Shown in pieces: positions 12,058 to 24,293 of a DNA stretch of 64,000 nt (position 1 is its first letter; every line of letters begins with the position of its first letter). The stretch spans positions 1,550,009 through 1,614,008 of the forward strand of contig JAVTLE010000021.1 in NCBI GenBank assembly GCA_033439295.1. Reading direction: 5' to 3'. Under the pieces are notes generated by a model. That model was not told where the DNA came from. It saw only the letters and a program-made list of their open reading frames with translations, and did no database searches. Source of the DNA: Deuterostichococcus epilithicus. Its lineage: Eukaryota; Chlorophyta; Trebouxiophyceae; Prasiolales; Stichococcaceae. The position numbers were made by a program, and so were the translations under genes.

Positions 12058-14008
12058 CTAGCAGGGGGTCGCACCGTAGGAGGGGAGCACAAATCGGGTA
12101 AACCAAAACACGACGCCACCGGTGAAGAGGTAGCTGTCGAAGCGGTCCAGCAGGCCGCCGTGGCCCGGAATGAGGTTGCTGGCGTCCTTCAGCCCCGCCT
12201 CGCGCTTCATGGCGCTCTCAAGCAGGTCGCCAAACAGGCTGGCAAAGAAGATGATGACACCCAGAACTGCCGCCGCCCACGGGTTCGCCGGCCAGCTGCA
12301 GCAGCAGTGGGGCATGAGACCTTCAGCTAGAGGCGGCCACGCACCTCAAGTCCGGCAGTGACGACCATGTGCAGGCGCTCTGATCCTCAAGTGCAATTCA
12401 TGACACACGCAAACCGCATATTCAAGGACTGGCGGCTGCGCCGCCTGGCTCACACCAGATCATCGACACGCACCACGACAGGGCCCACTGCGCAACCTTC
12501 AGACTCATGCATCCAGCACGCTCGTGGACAGGCTGGCCGCAGCAACTAACCTGAGGAAGGTGGAGAAGGCTACGGCCGTGGCTGTGGAGCACAGCAGCCC
12601 GCCGGCGGCGCCCTCGACTGTCTTTTTGGGGCTGATGTCTGTGAGCTTCGTGCGGCCCCACGACTTGCCGAAGAAGTAGGCCCCCACGTCAGCGGCGACA
12701 ATGCACGCCACCGCCATGACCGTCGCCAGCAGGCCGACCGTCCACTGGCTGAGGCCGCCGAGCAGCACCTGGCGGAGGGCGGACGACGGTCAGGGGTGCG
12801 GTATCTCTTCGACACCACAGACGTGCACAGCACCTTGGGAGACCGATCACCATAAAGCAATGAAGTGGTGGTCGAAGGAACAGCAAACTGCCTGTGCTCA
12901 CCGGGTAGTGCTGTGCAATGGCGCTGTTGATGGCAGGTGCCCGCAACAGCCGCAGCTTGATCCAATAGCTGGGCAGGTAGCCTGCACAAATTTGCACAGG
13001 AACATCGATGCTGAAACACCTGATTGTTTGGAAGTCATGCCAGACGATGCTCTGAAGAGCTCTTGAAGCTCCTGAAGCTCCTGAAGCTCTTGAAGCCAGG
13101 ACAACAGCAGCAGCGGAAGCGCACCACAGTAGAACAGTCCAAAAACTGAGGACGTCAGTTGTGCAAAGCGCGGCTTCTTGGTCGTGAACAGCTGCAGCGA
13201 AAGCACCAGCAGGGCTGCGATGGCCAGCGCCGCCGTGGATTTGCCCTGGGAAATGAAGGTCCACACCACTAGGCCAATGCAGCACAGGCTAGTGAGCGTC
13301 GTGGCCAGCGGCGGCGGCGGCTGCATGCCGGCAGAGATGCCCTGCGATCAGCACACAGGCGTTTGTGGCAAGGCATTGCGGTCGATCTCGAGCCGTGCAT
13401 GATCGTCTCTGGAAGACGAGATTCCAGAAGCGAAAGCATCAGGATGTGAGTCGCAGCACCTTTGACGTCAGGAAGCCGAAATACTCCTTCGACGCCTGGT
13501 ACGCCACGAAACAGGCGCTAATCATGTAGCACCAGCCTCCTGTCAGGATGACCAGGGCGCCGGCAAGGCCCAAAAGAGTGCCGAAGACCACTCGCGCGGC
13601 CAGGCCGGTTAGGCCTTTGCTCTGCACGGCGACAGCGGCGGAGGCTGGGCTGAGCGGCGCGACCGGGGTGCTACCGTCAGCCACCATGTCTGCGCTGCGG
13701 AAGTCGTCTGCGGCGCGGGGCGAGAAGTCGGCGCTGGCCGCGACGGCCATCTGTCGAGGTGCAACTGGCTTGATCCCTGCATGCTGTCCCGATCTGCTGG
13801 ACGGCAGCAGCGGCCCAGCGCGGCTGCCCTGCGGCTGACAGACGCTGTGCAGGCTATTTGCTCCGCATCGAGCGCGGCAGGGCTGCCTGCAGTGCCGCTG
13901 CACAAGCTGCTGCTGCCTGGATGACTGTGGGCGTCGAGCGAATCCAGCTACGCTCCCAGACGACTTCTGACTGGTTGTGAGCTGCAAGCGGTCGACTGAA
14001 ATCATCAC
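12058..14008 (-). CDS. CDS4: Phosphatidate cytidylyltransferase (CDP-DAG synthase), plastid type
   Basis: Makes CDP-diacylglycerol from CTP and phosphatidic acid, the precursor of plastid phosphatidylglycerol. Five exons: 13460..14008, 13125..13341, 12902..12981, 12551..12768, 12058..12295; 433 residues. The long Ser/Arg/Gln-rich N-terminus (about 120 residues) looks like a plastid transit peptide. Hydrophobic spans follow, with [30 protein letters not shown] and [12 protein letters not shown]. The family signature is complete: [20 protein letters not shown], then DRFDS. The order matches plant CDS4/CDS5 rather than the ER forms. The start could be either of the two adjacent ATG codons (14008 or 14005). 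All introns are GT-AG. The gene diverges from AAE14. Confidence 0.9.
13061..13096. repeat. Short 9-bp tandem repeat in CDP-DAG synthase intron 2
   Basis: About four copies of a CTCCTGAAG-like unit. They lie inside the intron between exons 2 and 3. The frame is open on the minus strand (repeated Leu-Gln-Glu), but the exon junction that matches the enzyme family skips it. Confidence 0.8.
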
Positions 14009-14540
14009 AGTCCTGGCCGCGACCGGCCAGGAGAGCGCGGAAGCAGTAGATCCGTCAGCGTGCCTCTGGCTTCTTGCAATGCCTTTGTAATTCGCAGGGA
14101 TATCAGAGGGTGTAGATGCAGCGCGGCAAAGCAGACAAGGACTTCAAGCAATTAGTGACTTAGTGACTGATCACACCACAATAAACTACAGGCCTCTCAA
14201 GCTGCAGGCTTCTTGTGGGATGTGCTTGCCGTAAACCCTGAACAGGCCTGACCATGTGCCCTCACGTGCAGGCTTTTCATTTGCTCACAATCTGCACCGC
14301 TGGCAGTTGCTGTTTCGCTGTTTCACACCCGATGTATCGCAGCACGTGACGGCTCACTGCTTGCGGCTCTGTGCTGCTACGCCCATTGAGTCTCATTGCA
14401 ACTGCTACCGCTGCCGCGGCTGCTGAAGCCTCCAAACTGGACTTCTAGCTAGCAAGAGAGAGGGGTCCAAACTTGATGCTCGAGTTGCACCAGATGCAGC
14501 TGTGAAGATTTGATTCAGCCGTACAGCACATACCCAGGTC
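14009..14540. promoter_or_regulatory. Divergent promoter region, CDP-DAG synthase / AAE14
   Basis: About 530 bases between two outward-pointing start codons. It contains a small direct repeat (TTAGTGACT twice, near 14152..14169) and no recognisable named promoter element. Confidence 0.5.
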
Positions 14541-17020
14541 ATGGCGCACATCTGTCAGCACCTTGCGGCACTGGCCAGGACAATGCCGCACCGGCAGCTC
14601 ACCAGCTGCGAGGAGCGAGACCACAACGCCGGCGAGTTCGCGGCGCGTGTTGCGGCGCTCAGCACGGCGCTTGTTTTAGATCTGGGCCTGCAGCCTGGCG
14701 ACCGCGTGGCGTTGGCGGCGTTGAACACCGATCGCCATTTTGAGGCGCTGCTGGCGATCCTTGACGCGGGAGGCCTGGTCGCTCCTCTGAACTGGAGGTG
14801 GAGCCTGCACGTGCGTGCTAAAGTTACATATTATTCGAGCCGACGATGGCTCTGTCAAGCGTCTGGGCTGACCTGTCTTCACTGTCCAAGCCAGGGGCAA
14901 TCAGCGTGCATGTCTCGATATCAACCGTGGATGTGCAGGATGCTGTCACAGCTGTCGCGCCATGTGCGCCCAGCGTGATAATCACGGACGAGTCATGCTC
15001 GCGTTTCCGTGCACTGACTACCCACCTCCCCAGCTTGCGGCACACCGTCAGCATAGGTATGGTCTCACAGCATGATGTGCTGCAGTGCGCCTGCCCCAAT
15101 GCTCTTGCGAACAATCGTATGACAAAGATCCAGTACTTCAAAAAAATTAGACATGTTGTAGTTCATGTGCAGGCGAAGGCGACGGGTCAGTGGCGGGCGC
15201 CGTCTCGGCACAGCAGCTCATCGACCGGCATGCCGGCGCCCAGCTGCGCCTCCAGGTGCCGCACAACAATGCGGCGGTGCTGTGCTTCACCTCCGGCACA
15301 ACGGCGGCGCCGAAGGCGGCTGTGCTGTCTCACACGGCCTTCCACGTGCAGTCCATGAACAAGCTGCTAGAGGTCGGCTACTGTGCCGACGACGTCTTCT
15401 ACCACGTTGCGCCACTGTGCCACATTGGTGCGTCCCTGTCCGCCTGACAGAAACCCCCCTGGCTCAACGTGCCCATCCACCAGCACGAAGCATCGACCTG
15501 GCTCGATGCTAGTTGCATACTTGCAGGAGCACTGGTGACGCTCTGTACACACCTGCAGGCGGGCTGTCGTCAGGGCTTGCGGTCCTCATGGCGGGCGGGA
15601 AGCACGTGTTTCCAGGCCGCTTTGAACCAGCCAAAATGCAACGAGAAATGGATCACCACCAGGCAGGTCACCTGCCGTCTCAGCTCAACCTACTCGCGAG
15701 CGCATGGGCGCTATGCTCATGCACGCATGTCACAGCTGTGCAAACACTCTCAAATTGCCGGTGGACAGGTCACGGCCTTTATCGTGGTGCCGGCCATGCT
15801 GGCGGCTCTGTGGGATGCAACCGGCAAGCAGCGGGCATACGCGCACGTCAGGCGGGTGCTCATTGGCGGCGGCACGCCCACAGCAGCCATGCTGGGCAAT
15901 GCACGCCGCATGTTTCCCGGCGCCAGGATGAAGCTGTCGTACGCTATGACGGAGGCCTGCTCCTCGATGACGTTCAGCACGATTGCGGCGCCTGGCGGCA
16001 ATGGCAGCGGCAACCTTCAGCCGGGGCCGCCCTCGGCGGATGCGCGACTGCAGGGCGCATCTGCGGTCTGCGTGGGGCGGCCTGCGCCGGGCGTCGAGAT
16101 CGACATTCAGCTGGCCGACGGCCTCGAACCAGGTGGCGGGCAGCTTGTAGCAGTCTCCGAGTGCTCACCGTTGCGCCATTTGTAAATGCTGTCAGTGTCG
16201 ACATAAACCCCGTAGTCTGTTGCACGATGCCATTGCAGGCCAAGGGGTCATCAGGACGCGCGGGCCGCACGTCATGCTCGGTTATTGGTCGGAGGGCGGC
16301 CTCGCGCTGCGGCCGCGGCCTGAGCGCTGGCTTTCAACAGGCGACATAGGTAGATTATTTTCTATTTGTACATTTGCAGCCGTGCGCCGTGCCCGTCCTG
16401 ATGAAGTCGATACCGTCCACCTCTTGAAGGCCATGAGACCCTCAGGTTCGTGCGTGTGGTGCAGGCTCCCTGGACGCGTCAGGGCAGCTGTGGCTGAACG
16501 GCCGCAGCACGGACACCATCAGGTCCGGCAGCGAGACGGTGCACGCCTCGGAGGTGGAGCGCTGCCTGCAGCTCCACCCTGATGTGCTGGCGGCAGCGGT
16601 CGTAAGCCTGCCGCACGAGCGGCTGGGGCAGCAGGTATGGCACAGCTGTGGCTGCACTGCAGAATGCTCAGATCATGTGCTGTTGTATGGGTCTGTTTAG
16701 TCGAAAGCACTGTCTGGCGCACATTGGGCTGTTGGGTAACACCTGTGAGGGACACTGCCGTTTGACTGTCTGCTGGCTTTCTGCCGCAGGTCGCAGCACT
16801 GGTGCAGATGCGAGCGGTGGGCACACAGCCAGCAGATACTTTGCAGGAGCAGTTGCGCAACTCTTGCAAGGAGGCCGGCCTGTCGGGGTACAAGGTGCCG
16901 CGCATAGTGCGCTGCCAGCCGGGGCCCTTGCCGGCCAACTCGTCTGGCAAGCTGCTGAAGCATGAGGCGCAGGCTGTCTTGTTGAGGTTGCTATCGCCGA
17001 CGGCCAGGAGCAAGCTTTGA
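14541..17020 (+). CDS. AAE14: AAE14/MenE-type o-succinylbenzoyl-CoA ligase
   Basis: Acyl-activating enzyme of phylloquinone synthesis, forming o-succinylbenzoyl-CoA. Eight exons: 14541..14810, 14939..15056, 15173..15427, 15559..15662, 15769..16132, 16239..16349, 16465..16634, 16790..17020; 540 residues. Plant-AAE14 landmarks occur in order: MAHICQHLAALA, GDRVALAALNTD, APLNWRWS, CFTSGTTAAPKAA (P-loop), TAFIVVPAMLAAL, LSYAMTEACSSMTF, VIRTRGPHVMLGYW, WLSTGDIG and the C-terminal GKLLKHEA lysine region. The P-loop has Ala where most relatives have Gly. Intron 4 needs a GC donor (CACCAG|GCAGGT). No obvious transit peptide precedes MAHICQ, so targeting is unclear. Other acyl-CoA ligases are less likely given the N-terminal match. 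Confidence 0.9.
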
Positions 17021-17030
17021 CGATGTCATT

Positions 17031-17035
17031 TGTAA
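17031..17035 (+). terminator. Candidate poly(A) signal (TGTAA) of AAE14
   Basis: TGTAA lies 11 bases after the AAE14 stop. That is close for such a signal, but it is the only one before the next gene starts at 17270. Confidence 0.4.
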
Positions 17036-17269
17036 GCCTCGGCTGGCGTGCCGTTTTGAAAAGTCAAGGCACTGCCGCCGATTGCCGCCGAGCGCGGATT
17101 CCATGGATGACGAAACCGCGCGGTCGTGCTGCAGGAGCCGAGCGCGCGTGCCGGGCCCAGCCACTAGCTCACTGATCTCGGATCCACTAGTAGAAGGATC
17201 GGTCCGCAGCACCCTCGCTTCCGGTGCTGAACGGCCGAGCCGTTTGGGACATCGTGCAAAGAGCGCACG

Positions 17270-20200
17270 ATGGCTGGTGTAACCGCCTCTGGCTTGCGGG
17301 CTGCGGCAGCGCCGGTGCTGTCGCAGTGCCGGTCGCGAGTGCAGCGTGCGCCGGTGGCACTATGCAGCTCTCCCAACGGCCGGGTGGCACCCCGGCTGCA
17401 GCTCAAGCAGCAGGGCTGCTCTCTGCTGGCCCTGCAGCGCCAGGCGCCGCTGCGTGCCTGCCGCGCACGTCAGGTGCAGGTGGGTAACGTCGCTGCTTGA
17501 AGCGATGGATCTGGCATGCTTGATCTTCACCAGGTGGATAGCTGTGATGCCCAGATCAACAGGGTCTGGCGCTCTCTGGCGCACATGGCAGACCTGAGCT
17601 GCCTCAAGGGCCCTCCTGCAACTGAAAACCGAAATTTGCTCGTTTACAGACGTGGCTCGCTGATCTGCAGACATGCGCGTCGGCGGACGCTCCTGCGTCG
17701 ACTGACACTGGCTTCAAGTGGGGTGCCGACATGAAGACGCTGGGCCTGTCCGTCGGCATCGGCGCCCTCATCTGGTTCCTCCCGCCGCCCGCCGGCGTCA
17801 CGCTGCAGGCGTGGCACCTGCTGGCGGTGTTTGTCGGCACCATCGTGAGCATCATCACGACGCCGCTGCCGCTAGGCGCCGTTGCGTTCCTGGGCCTGGG
17901 CGCCTCGATGCTCACGAAGACGCTGACCTTCCCCCAGGCCTTCAGCGCCTTCTCCACCGAGATCCCGTGGGTTGCTGTGCTGCACATCCTGCGAGCCACC
18001 ACGCCAACCTGCCATGCTAGCTGCGGCTGTGATTTGCAAAAGCTGCCCCCAGCTGTCGTTGGGATCCGCGTGCTTGAGTGAGCTGTGCAAGCAAACCCTC
18101 TCCCGACCAGCGCATCAGCAGGGGTGCGACAACTGCACAGCACACCTCTGCGGACGTTGAGGCTTTGAGTATGCTGCATCGCAGGTGGCTGATTGCCATC
18201 GCCTTCTGGCTGTCAAAGGGCTTCATCAAGTCCGGCCTGGGCAACCGCATCGCCTACAACATTGTGTCGCTGTTCGGCAAGACGACGCTGGGCCTGACCT
18301 ACTCCTTGGTCTTTGCCGAGGCGCTCCTGGCGCCGGCCATCCCCTCTGTCGCTGCCCGTGCCGGTGGCATCTTCTTCCCACTGGCCCAGGTCAGTTTCCG
18401 TGGCGGCTGGCCCCAAGTCGCAAGCAGCAGTTATGGCATCTGAAGCATGCGAGGCGCTCTCCGTCAGCCGCGTGATGGCTCAATCCTTATGCTCTGTGCA
18501 TTGCGGGACCAGCAGGCAGGCTTCCTGAGGGCTGCACCCTCGATGTTCACCAGGGTTGCAGTGTGATTCGACCGCTTCGCAAGTGCCGACCCGTCCCCTC
18601 CTGCTGTGCTGCAGTCGCTGTGCCTGGCGTGCGGCAGCGACCCGAAGAACGGAACAGAGAAGAAGCTGGGCGCCTACATCATGAAGACCTGCTTCCAGAC
18701 GACTTGCATCTCCTCCGGCATGTTCATCACAGCCATGGCTGCTAACCCCCTCGCGGTGAGCGCTGTTCCTACTCTGAAACCAATCAGTCGTGCGTGCTGC
18801 ATGGCTTCTGCTTCTGGTGCTTCGAGAATCGCATACAGCTCTGTCTCCGCTCCTCCCAGTTTGAGAAACACAGCTGACTTTCGTGCGTGCGGGCCGACTG
18901 AACTTTACGCCACGCCTTCAATCTTCTTTACCTTTCAAGGTCCACAGTCCTTTCCCGTGGCCGCATGCAACAAGCAAAGCATCCGACGCGCCGCAGGTCA
19001 GCCTGGCAAAGGACTCGTTGGGCTTCACCATCAGCTGGGGCCAGTGGGCGCTGGCGGGCCTGGTGCCGGGCCTGATCGCGCTCGTCACGACACCCGCCAT
19101 CCTGTACGTCTTGTACCCGCCGGAGCAGAAGCAGACGCCTGACGCGCCCGCCGCCGCCCGCAAGGAGTTGGAGAAGCTCGGTGTGCACTCGCGTCACATT
19201 GCCCCTGGGCCTGTGCAAGTCTCGGCTTGAATCTCTAGCTGTTCGGCTCTGGTGCTCGCCGGCGCGTGGGGGCTGCACAATGATCCGGTACGCTACTGTG
19301 GCTTGCGGCTGTACCCCACGGCACATGCTTGCCAGCAGCGATCAGCACAGCAGAGGCCTCTCATACGGGATGAGACCCGTCGATAGCCGAGCAGCAGCTG
19401 ACTGGCTGTTCATGCACACACTGCAGGCCCGCTGTCCACTGATGAGAAGATCACCGCCTTCGCATTTGCCGTCACGGTGTCCATGTGGATATTCGGCTCC
19501 GCCATCGGCGTCAACGCCGTCGCCGCCGCACTGCTGGGGCTGGGCATCCTGCTCATCACCGGCGTCACGACCTGGTGCGCATATTCCCCACTGCCCCACC
19601 TCCGCTGCTTGCCACGATACTTTCCATGATTGGTGTCGACGGGCTCGTGTGCAGCAAAGCCGAGGAAGGAGCTGCAGCTGGCGCTTTGCGGACTGTTCAG
19701 AGCACAGCTGCACGATTGCCATCCGCCACTGCGGTTCTCGGCATGAGCTGATCCTGTATAGTTTCGCTGCAGGAAGGAGAACCTGGCGCAGGGCGCCTCC
19801 TGGGAGACGCTGTCCTGGTTCGCGGCGCTCATCGCCATGGCCAACCACCTCAACAAGTTCGGCTTCATCGCCTGGTTCTCTAACAAGGCGCGGCGACAAG
19901 CGCTCTTATCCTTGCTACGATCCTGACTTTAGCAGAGGCTATGCCGCGGCCTGCTGAGCAAAGCAAACTTGCAGGCACACACTCCTAGTCCTACTACTGC
20001 TGGCATTACACCAGAACTACAACTAACAGTGTCCAACACCTCGTGCGCAAAACGCTCACTGTGTAGCTATTTCGAGTGTAGCACAAGTAGCACCCGCGTT
20101 GCCGATCTCGCGCAGCGTGCACAGCCCAAGGATTGCAGGCCTCCTGAGCCGCCAGCACCGTCGAATTCCGTGACACCCTGTGCGCTGCCCTGCAGGTGGT

Positions 20201-20982
20201 GGGCCTCATCGGCGGCCTGGGGCTGCAGTGGCAGGCATCCTTCACCATCATCACGCTGCTGTACTTCTACTCGCACTACCTGTTTGCGAGCGGCGCCGCC
20301 CACATCGGCGCCATGTACACCGCATTCCTATCCGTCTCTATCGCCATGGGCACCCCGCCCCTCGTGGTATGCTTTTTCACGTTCTCCATGTGGCATGAGC
20401 TTTCACACAGCAACCGGCCACATGCTGCACCCCTGCCTGTCGAGTCCAGACGGACAGCCTTCAACACATGTCACCGGGGGCGCCATGCATCCTCGCCTGC
20501 TGCCGCCCCTGCTGCAACAATTTGGAAACCTTGTTTTCCCGCTCGAATCAGGCCGCCATCGCGCTGGGCCAGCTGTCCAACGTGATGGGCTGCCTGTCAA
20601 CATACGGCATCGGCTCCGCACCGCCCTACTTTGCAGCGGGCTACGTGCCGCAGTCCAAGTGGTACCAGCTGGGCTTCATCATGTCCGTCTGGTACATCCT
20701 GGTGTGGCTCATCGCTGGTGGCGCCTGGTGGAAGGTGCGGCGTGACTGACATTCGTCAATTCTTCAAGGAAATGTAATTACAGATCTTCGGCATTGCATG
20801 GGCATCCATTCGCAGGGCTTGGCGCTGCAGCAGCATGCGTGAGGCAGGATGCTTGCTGCCGCTGTCATACTTCCCAAGTGTCTCACAGTCACTCCCGCTC
20901 TGCAAGCGCAGAGCCCAGTGCGCAGAACCTCCGCTGCTGATGTGTGTAGCTGAGTGTCCTGCAGGTCATCGGCCTCTGGTAG
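17270..20982 (+). CDS. DiT1: Plastid 2-oxoglutarate/malate translocator (DASS family)
   Basis: Inner-envelope dicarboxylate antiporter that brings 2-oxoglutarate into the plastid for ammonia assimilation. Ten exons: 17270..17479, 17671..17966, 18185..18389, 18615..18755, 18997..19180, 19427..19574, 19773..19887, 20196..20366, 20552..20734, 20965..20982; 556 residues. Exon 1 is a transit peptide (MAGVTASGLRAAAAPV). Transporter landmarks are PWLIAIAFWLSKGFIKSGLG, FAEALLAPAIPSVAARAGG, CFQTTCISSGMFITAMAANP, ANHLNKFGFIAWFS, TYGIGSAPPYF and the family end VIGLW. About a dozen hydrophobic segments are visible. The exon 1/2 junction has two in-frame alternatives at each side. Intron 7 has a GC donor (AACAAG|GCGCGG). 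The last exon has only six codons. DiT2 is a possible alternative label. Confidence 0.92.
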
Positions 20983-21565
20983 ATGGGTCAAGATTGCGCC
21001 GATGCGGCGACGAGTGGGGTGCCTGCCACTCTCATGGCAACAGTACGGTTGGTAATTGGGCTGCGCAGCACGGCATTCCCCAGTTCAGTAGCATGCAATA
21101 GTGAGCCTGTTTCTGTCACCGCGACAAGCGCTTTACACGTACTCATGCGCATTGAGAGGTTTCGGGGCTCTCATGCTTTGCCAATGTTGGGGCGATGGCG
21201 CTCCAGTCTTTAGCTTTACTTCAGGCTGGTTTTGGTCGCACAACGTTTTGCTTGCTATCATCCGTATTAAACTTGCAACTCCGGGTTTGCCGACTAGGTA
21301 GAGACTGAAGAGGGGCGCATGGTTGAGGCAGTGAACGTCGCACACGATTGAAGCACATATCCAATTGATCTGGCGGCTGCTCGGTCAGGCCAATTGGAGG
21401 TGGCGGCCCATTCCGGTCGCCAGCAGGACAGCAGCAGATCAAGATCATGAGAACCCAGTTTGCACTTTGCAGTTCAGACATTGCAATTTACCCAATGCAT
21501 GAGGAGTAGTATCCCGAGCTCGAGGTAACAAGAGTTCGCAGTTGCAGCCACTAGCATACAGGCAG
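20983..21565. other. Spacer between DiT1 and the TIC100-like gene
   Basis: About 580 bases, tandem arrangement. No coding segment recognised. It must hold the DiT1 3' end and the next promoter, and an unseen upstream exon of the TIC100-like gene is possible. Confidence 0.45.
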
Positions 21566-23872
21566 ATGGAGGAGCCAGTGGAGGCTAAGGAAGTCGGCAG
21601 GGCCCTGGACGCGCCCAAGCGCTCGCCCAAAGATCCGCAGGCCTGGTTGCACGAGAGCAACCACCCGTATTCGCCGTTTGTCGGCAACGCACTGAAGTGG
21701 GATAGCTACGTCTACGACGATGGCACAACGTGAGCAAAATGCATGTGTGAATCAGCTGGTGCTGCATTGTGGTGCACGCGTCATTGTACTTCATGATATC
21801 ACTTGCTGGATTTCGCAGGTACGAGGGCCTCACACGAGAGGATGCGCCCACCGCTAAGGGCACGCTTGTGTTCGGCACCGGCCTCGGCGGCGGTCTCCAG
21901 CGGGCAGAGCGAGGCGACAAGTGAGTGAACCTGCGGCAGAAACCTGCATCTCGCTTGCACAACCTGCATGGTGTCCTGCACACCCACTACACTACTGGCA
22001 CACCTTTGGACTCAGACCGCCGTGCCGCGCCTCCAGGTACGAGGGCGAGTTCCACAACGGCTATGTGAATGGCCTGGGCCAGTACACCGGTGTCAACGGC
22101 GAGGTGTACAGGGGCGAGTGGATGTATGGCAAGCGGCACGGGTGAGGCGCTCTCAAGCCCAGTTCCAGTGCTGAGCTGCTGCCCGCCGCTGAGTTGTCCG
22201 CTGCTGCCGTCAGCACTTTCACGACATGGTCGTGTGCCACGTCCAGGTGCGGCGCGCTTGTCAACACGCAGCCCTTCCTCAAGAAGGTGGAGAAGGGCGT
22301 GGAGCCCAACAAGGCGTGGGAGCAGACACAGGTGCTGCTCTGGATTTAAGGATCTTCACGTGATGTCATTGCCTATTGTGGCTGCTGGCACATGGAGAGG
22401 GCCTCGTCTTGCCAACTTCATGCAGCATTTTCAACTCTTTTGCGGCTCTGTGCAGGCGGAGATCGAGAAGAACACGGTGTATGGCACATGGCAGGCAGAC
22501 TCCTTCATTGTGGGCCCGGACAGCTCCGGCGAGTTCTGCCACATGATGGAGATCAAGTGAGCCGTCACGCTGAGCGCCAAGCGTCCTGGACTTTGAAAGT
22601 CCGCTCTCAAGAATGCAGGGCGTGATGGCCGCCATGCAGGCCCTCGGCCGCAGACTCACCCAGGCAGCCGCGCGCTGTCTACTTTGGCTCCCGGGTCACG
22701 GTCAGCATGACGCTTTTTGTTCGGCTGCTGGCACCGCCCCCACGTCGCGTGGCACAGCAGCATGTGACGTGGCTGCCGTCCGTTCCCGCTGCAGGGGCGT
22801 GCTGCAGGAGCTGGACAGCGTGGTGACGCGGGCGCGCATGTTCCAGTACAAGCCGGACGGGGAGGTCACCTTCCGCATGGCGCAGGATGCTGTGGGGCTG
22901 CCCGCCCCCCTCATGCAGGACCCCATCCACTACCCGCACGGCACCAAGTTCATGGCGCCCGGTGCGTGTGACATGCAGCATGGTGGCCCTGCAGCTAGAT
23001 GCTCCCGACGTCGACGCGCTGCTGACATTCACTGTGCATGGAGGGCGGCGCATCACTGATGCAGCGCGGCGCAGGCGACGCATCGGCGCAAGCAATGCAC
23101 CGCAATGGGCCGCGCCCGGGCAGCGCCTGTGCTGGCCTGCGACTGGATGACAACCCCGGGCCGCCGGCGACGCAAGACGCCGACAAGGTGCTGACAGGGG
23201 AGTGCCATGGCATGCGCGCAGGGCCGATGGGGCAGTGCTTCCCGCTCCCTGACGACGAGCACGTGCGGGAGGCGATGCAGACGCACGCGGAGAACTATGA
23301 GCGCATCTACAACATGTACAACTTTGACGTCAACCCAGCGCCCGGCTCCGACATGGAGAAGGCGGAGGCGCTGTGGGCCAAGATTCAGGCACGCAAAGCA
23401 GCGCGGCTGCGGCGCCAGGCGGAGCTGGAGAAGCGGCGCCACCAGCGCCTCAACCGCTCCCGCCGCCGCCAGCAGGTAGGCCCGGAGTTCAGCGAGACAC
23501 GCTCACTTGCTGTGGTTTCTAACTCGAGATGAGCGTATGAGAGGGCTCAGGCGAGTGCACTCCCTCTACTGCGGCAGCAGACAGCTGTTGCAAAGATGTT
23601 GCATCTCCAGCGTTTCTTTGTGTGTGCACAGCCGTCGACTCTGCTACTGCCTGGCTCACGCGCAGAAGCCGGGCCAGGACGAGGACCCAGACCTGCAGGC
23701 ATCGGCGGCAGTCTCGCCGGCAGACGGCAGGCCGGGGCGGCACCCGCCGACGGTGTTCGGGAGCATCAGCCTCAGCGTCGCCCGGGCGACTGATGCAGCT
23801 GGCGGCCTGCTGCAGTCGTGGGCAGCCGACGCACAGCGGCGCATGCGCCCGTTGCTGCCACCCAGGCAATAG
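21566..23872 (+). CDS. TIC100-like MORN-repeat protein
   Basis: Probable homologue of TIC100/EMB1211, a plastid inner-envelope component of the 1-MDa TIC import complex. Eight exons: 21566..21729, 21819..21920, 22037..22141, 22247..22331, 22456..22556, 22795..22961, 23222..23475, 23666..23872; 394 residues. The match rests on KWDSYVYDDGTTYEG, MORN units (YEGEFHNGYVNGLGQYTG, YRGEWMYGKRHGCG), then ARMFQYKPDGEV, FMAPGPMGQCFPLPD and a basic coiled stretch KIQARKAARLRRQAEL. These parallel plant TIC100 in the same order, from memory of that family. The protein is far shorter than land-plant TIC100 (about 870 residues) and lacks its long acidic tail. No transit peptide is evident. A generic MORN protein is the alternative. 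Confidence 0.62.
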
Positions 23873-24293
23873 GTTGCAGTGTTTACCGCTGCACTCGAGA
23901 TTGTCCTCGTTCTGGCATGATTGAACATCCGAATGGATGCGAAAGTTGTCAGGAAACGAAGCGCAAGTTTCCACAGTCAGGCCTTGGCGACCTGATAGTG
24001 GATGGTGCCTGTACATATCTATGATGAACCAGCTGATGATATCTAGAGCGGGAACAACGAATGTCGTGTTCCACCTTCCACTTGGGTTGTGAGAGACGCT
24101 GCGGCTCGCCTGCACCTACTCACCAACCGGAACGAATACTGCTGCTGTGGATGTCTCTTCAACAAGCGACGCTGTCGTGCATCAGACGATTTCTGGAGAA
24201 AGTGATAGACGCCATTATAAATGCATCAGTCCCAGCCCCTCCTATACCTAATGTTTCATTGCCCCTGACCCCATGTGCCGTGGTCGATCTCAA
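23873..24293. other. Convergent 3' flanks, TIC100-like / ARL8
   Basis: About 420 bases with no recognisable exon and no clear TGTAA for either neighbour. Confidence 0.5.

Noticed and set aside
17180-17192. GGATCCACTAGTA resembles a cloning-vector polylinker (BamHI-SpeI)
   Set aside because: Only about 13 bases match and the flanks are not vector. It lies in a normal 250-base spacer between two genes, so chance is the simplest explanation.
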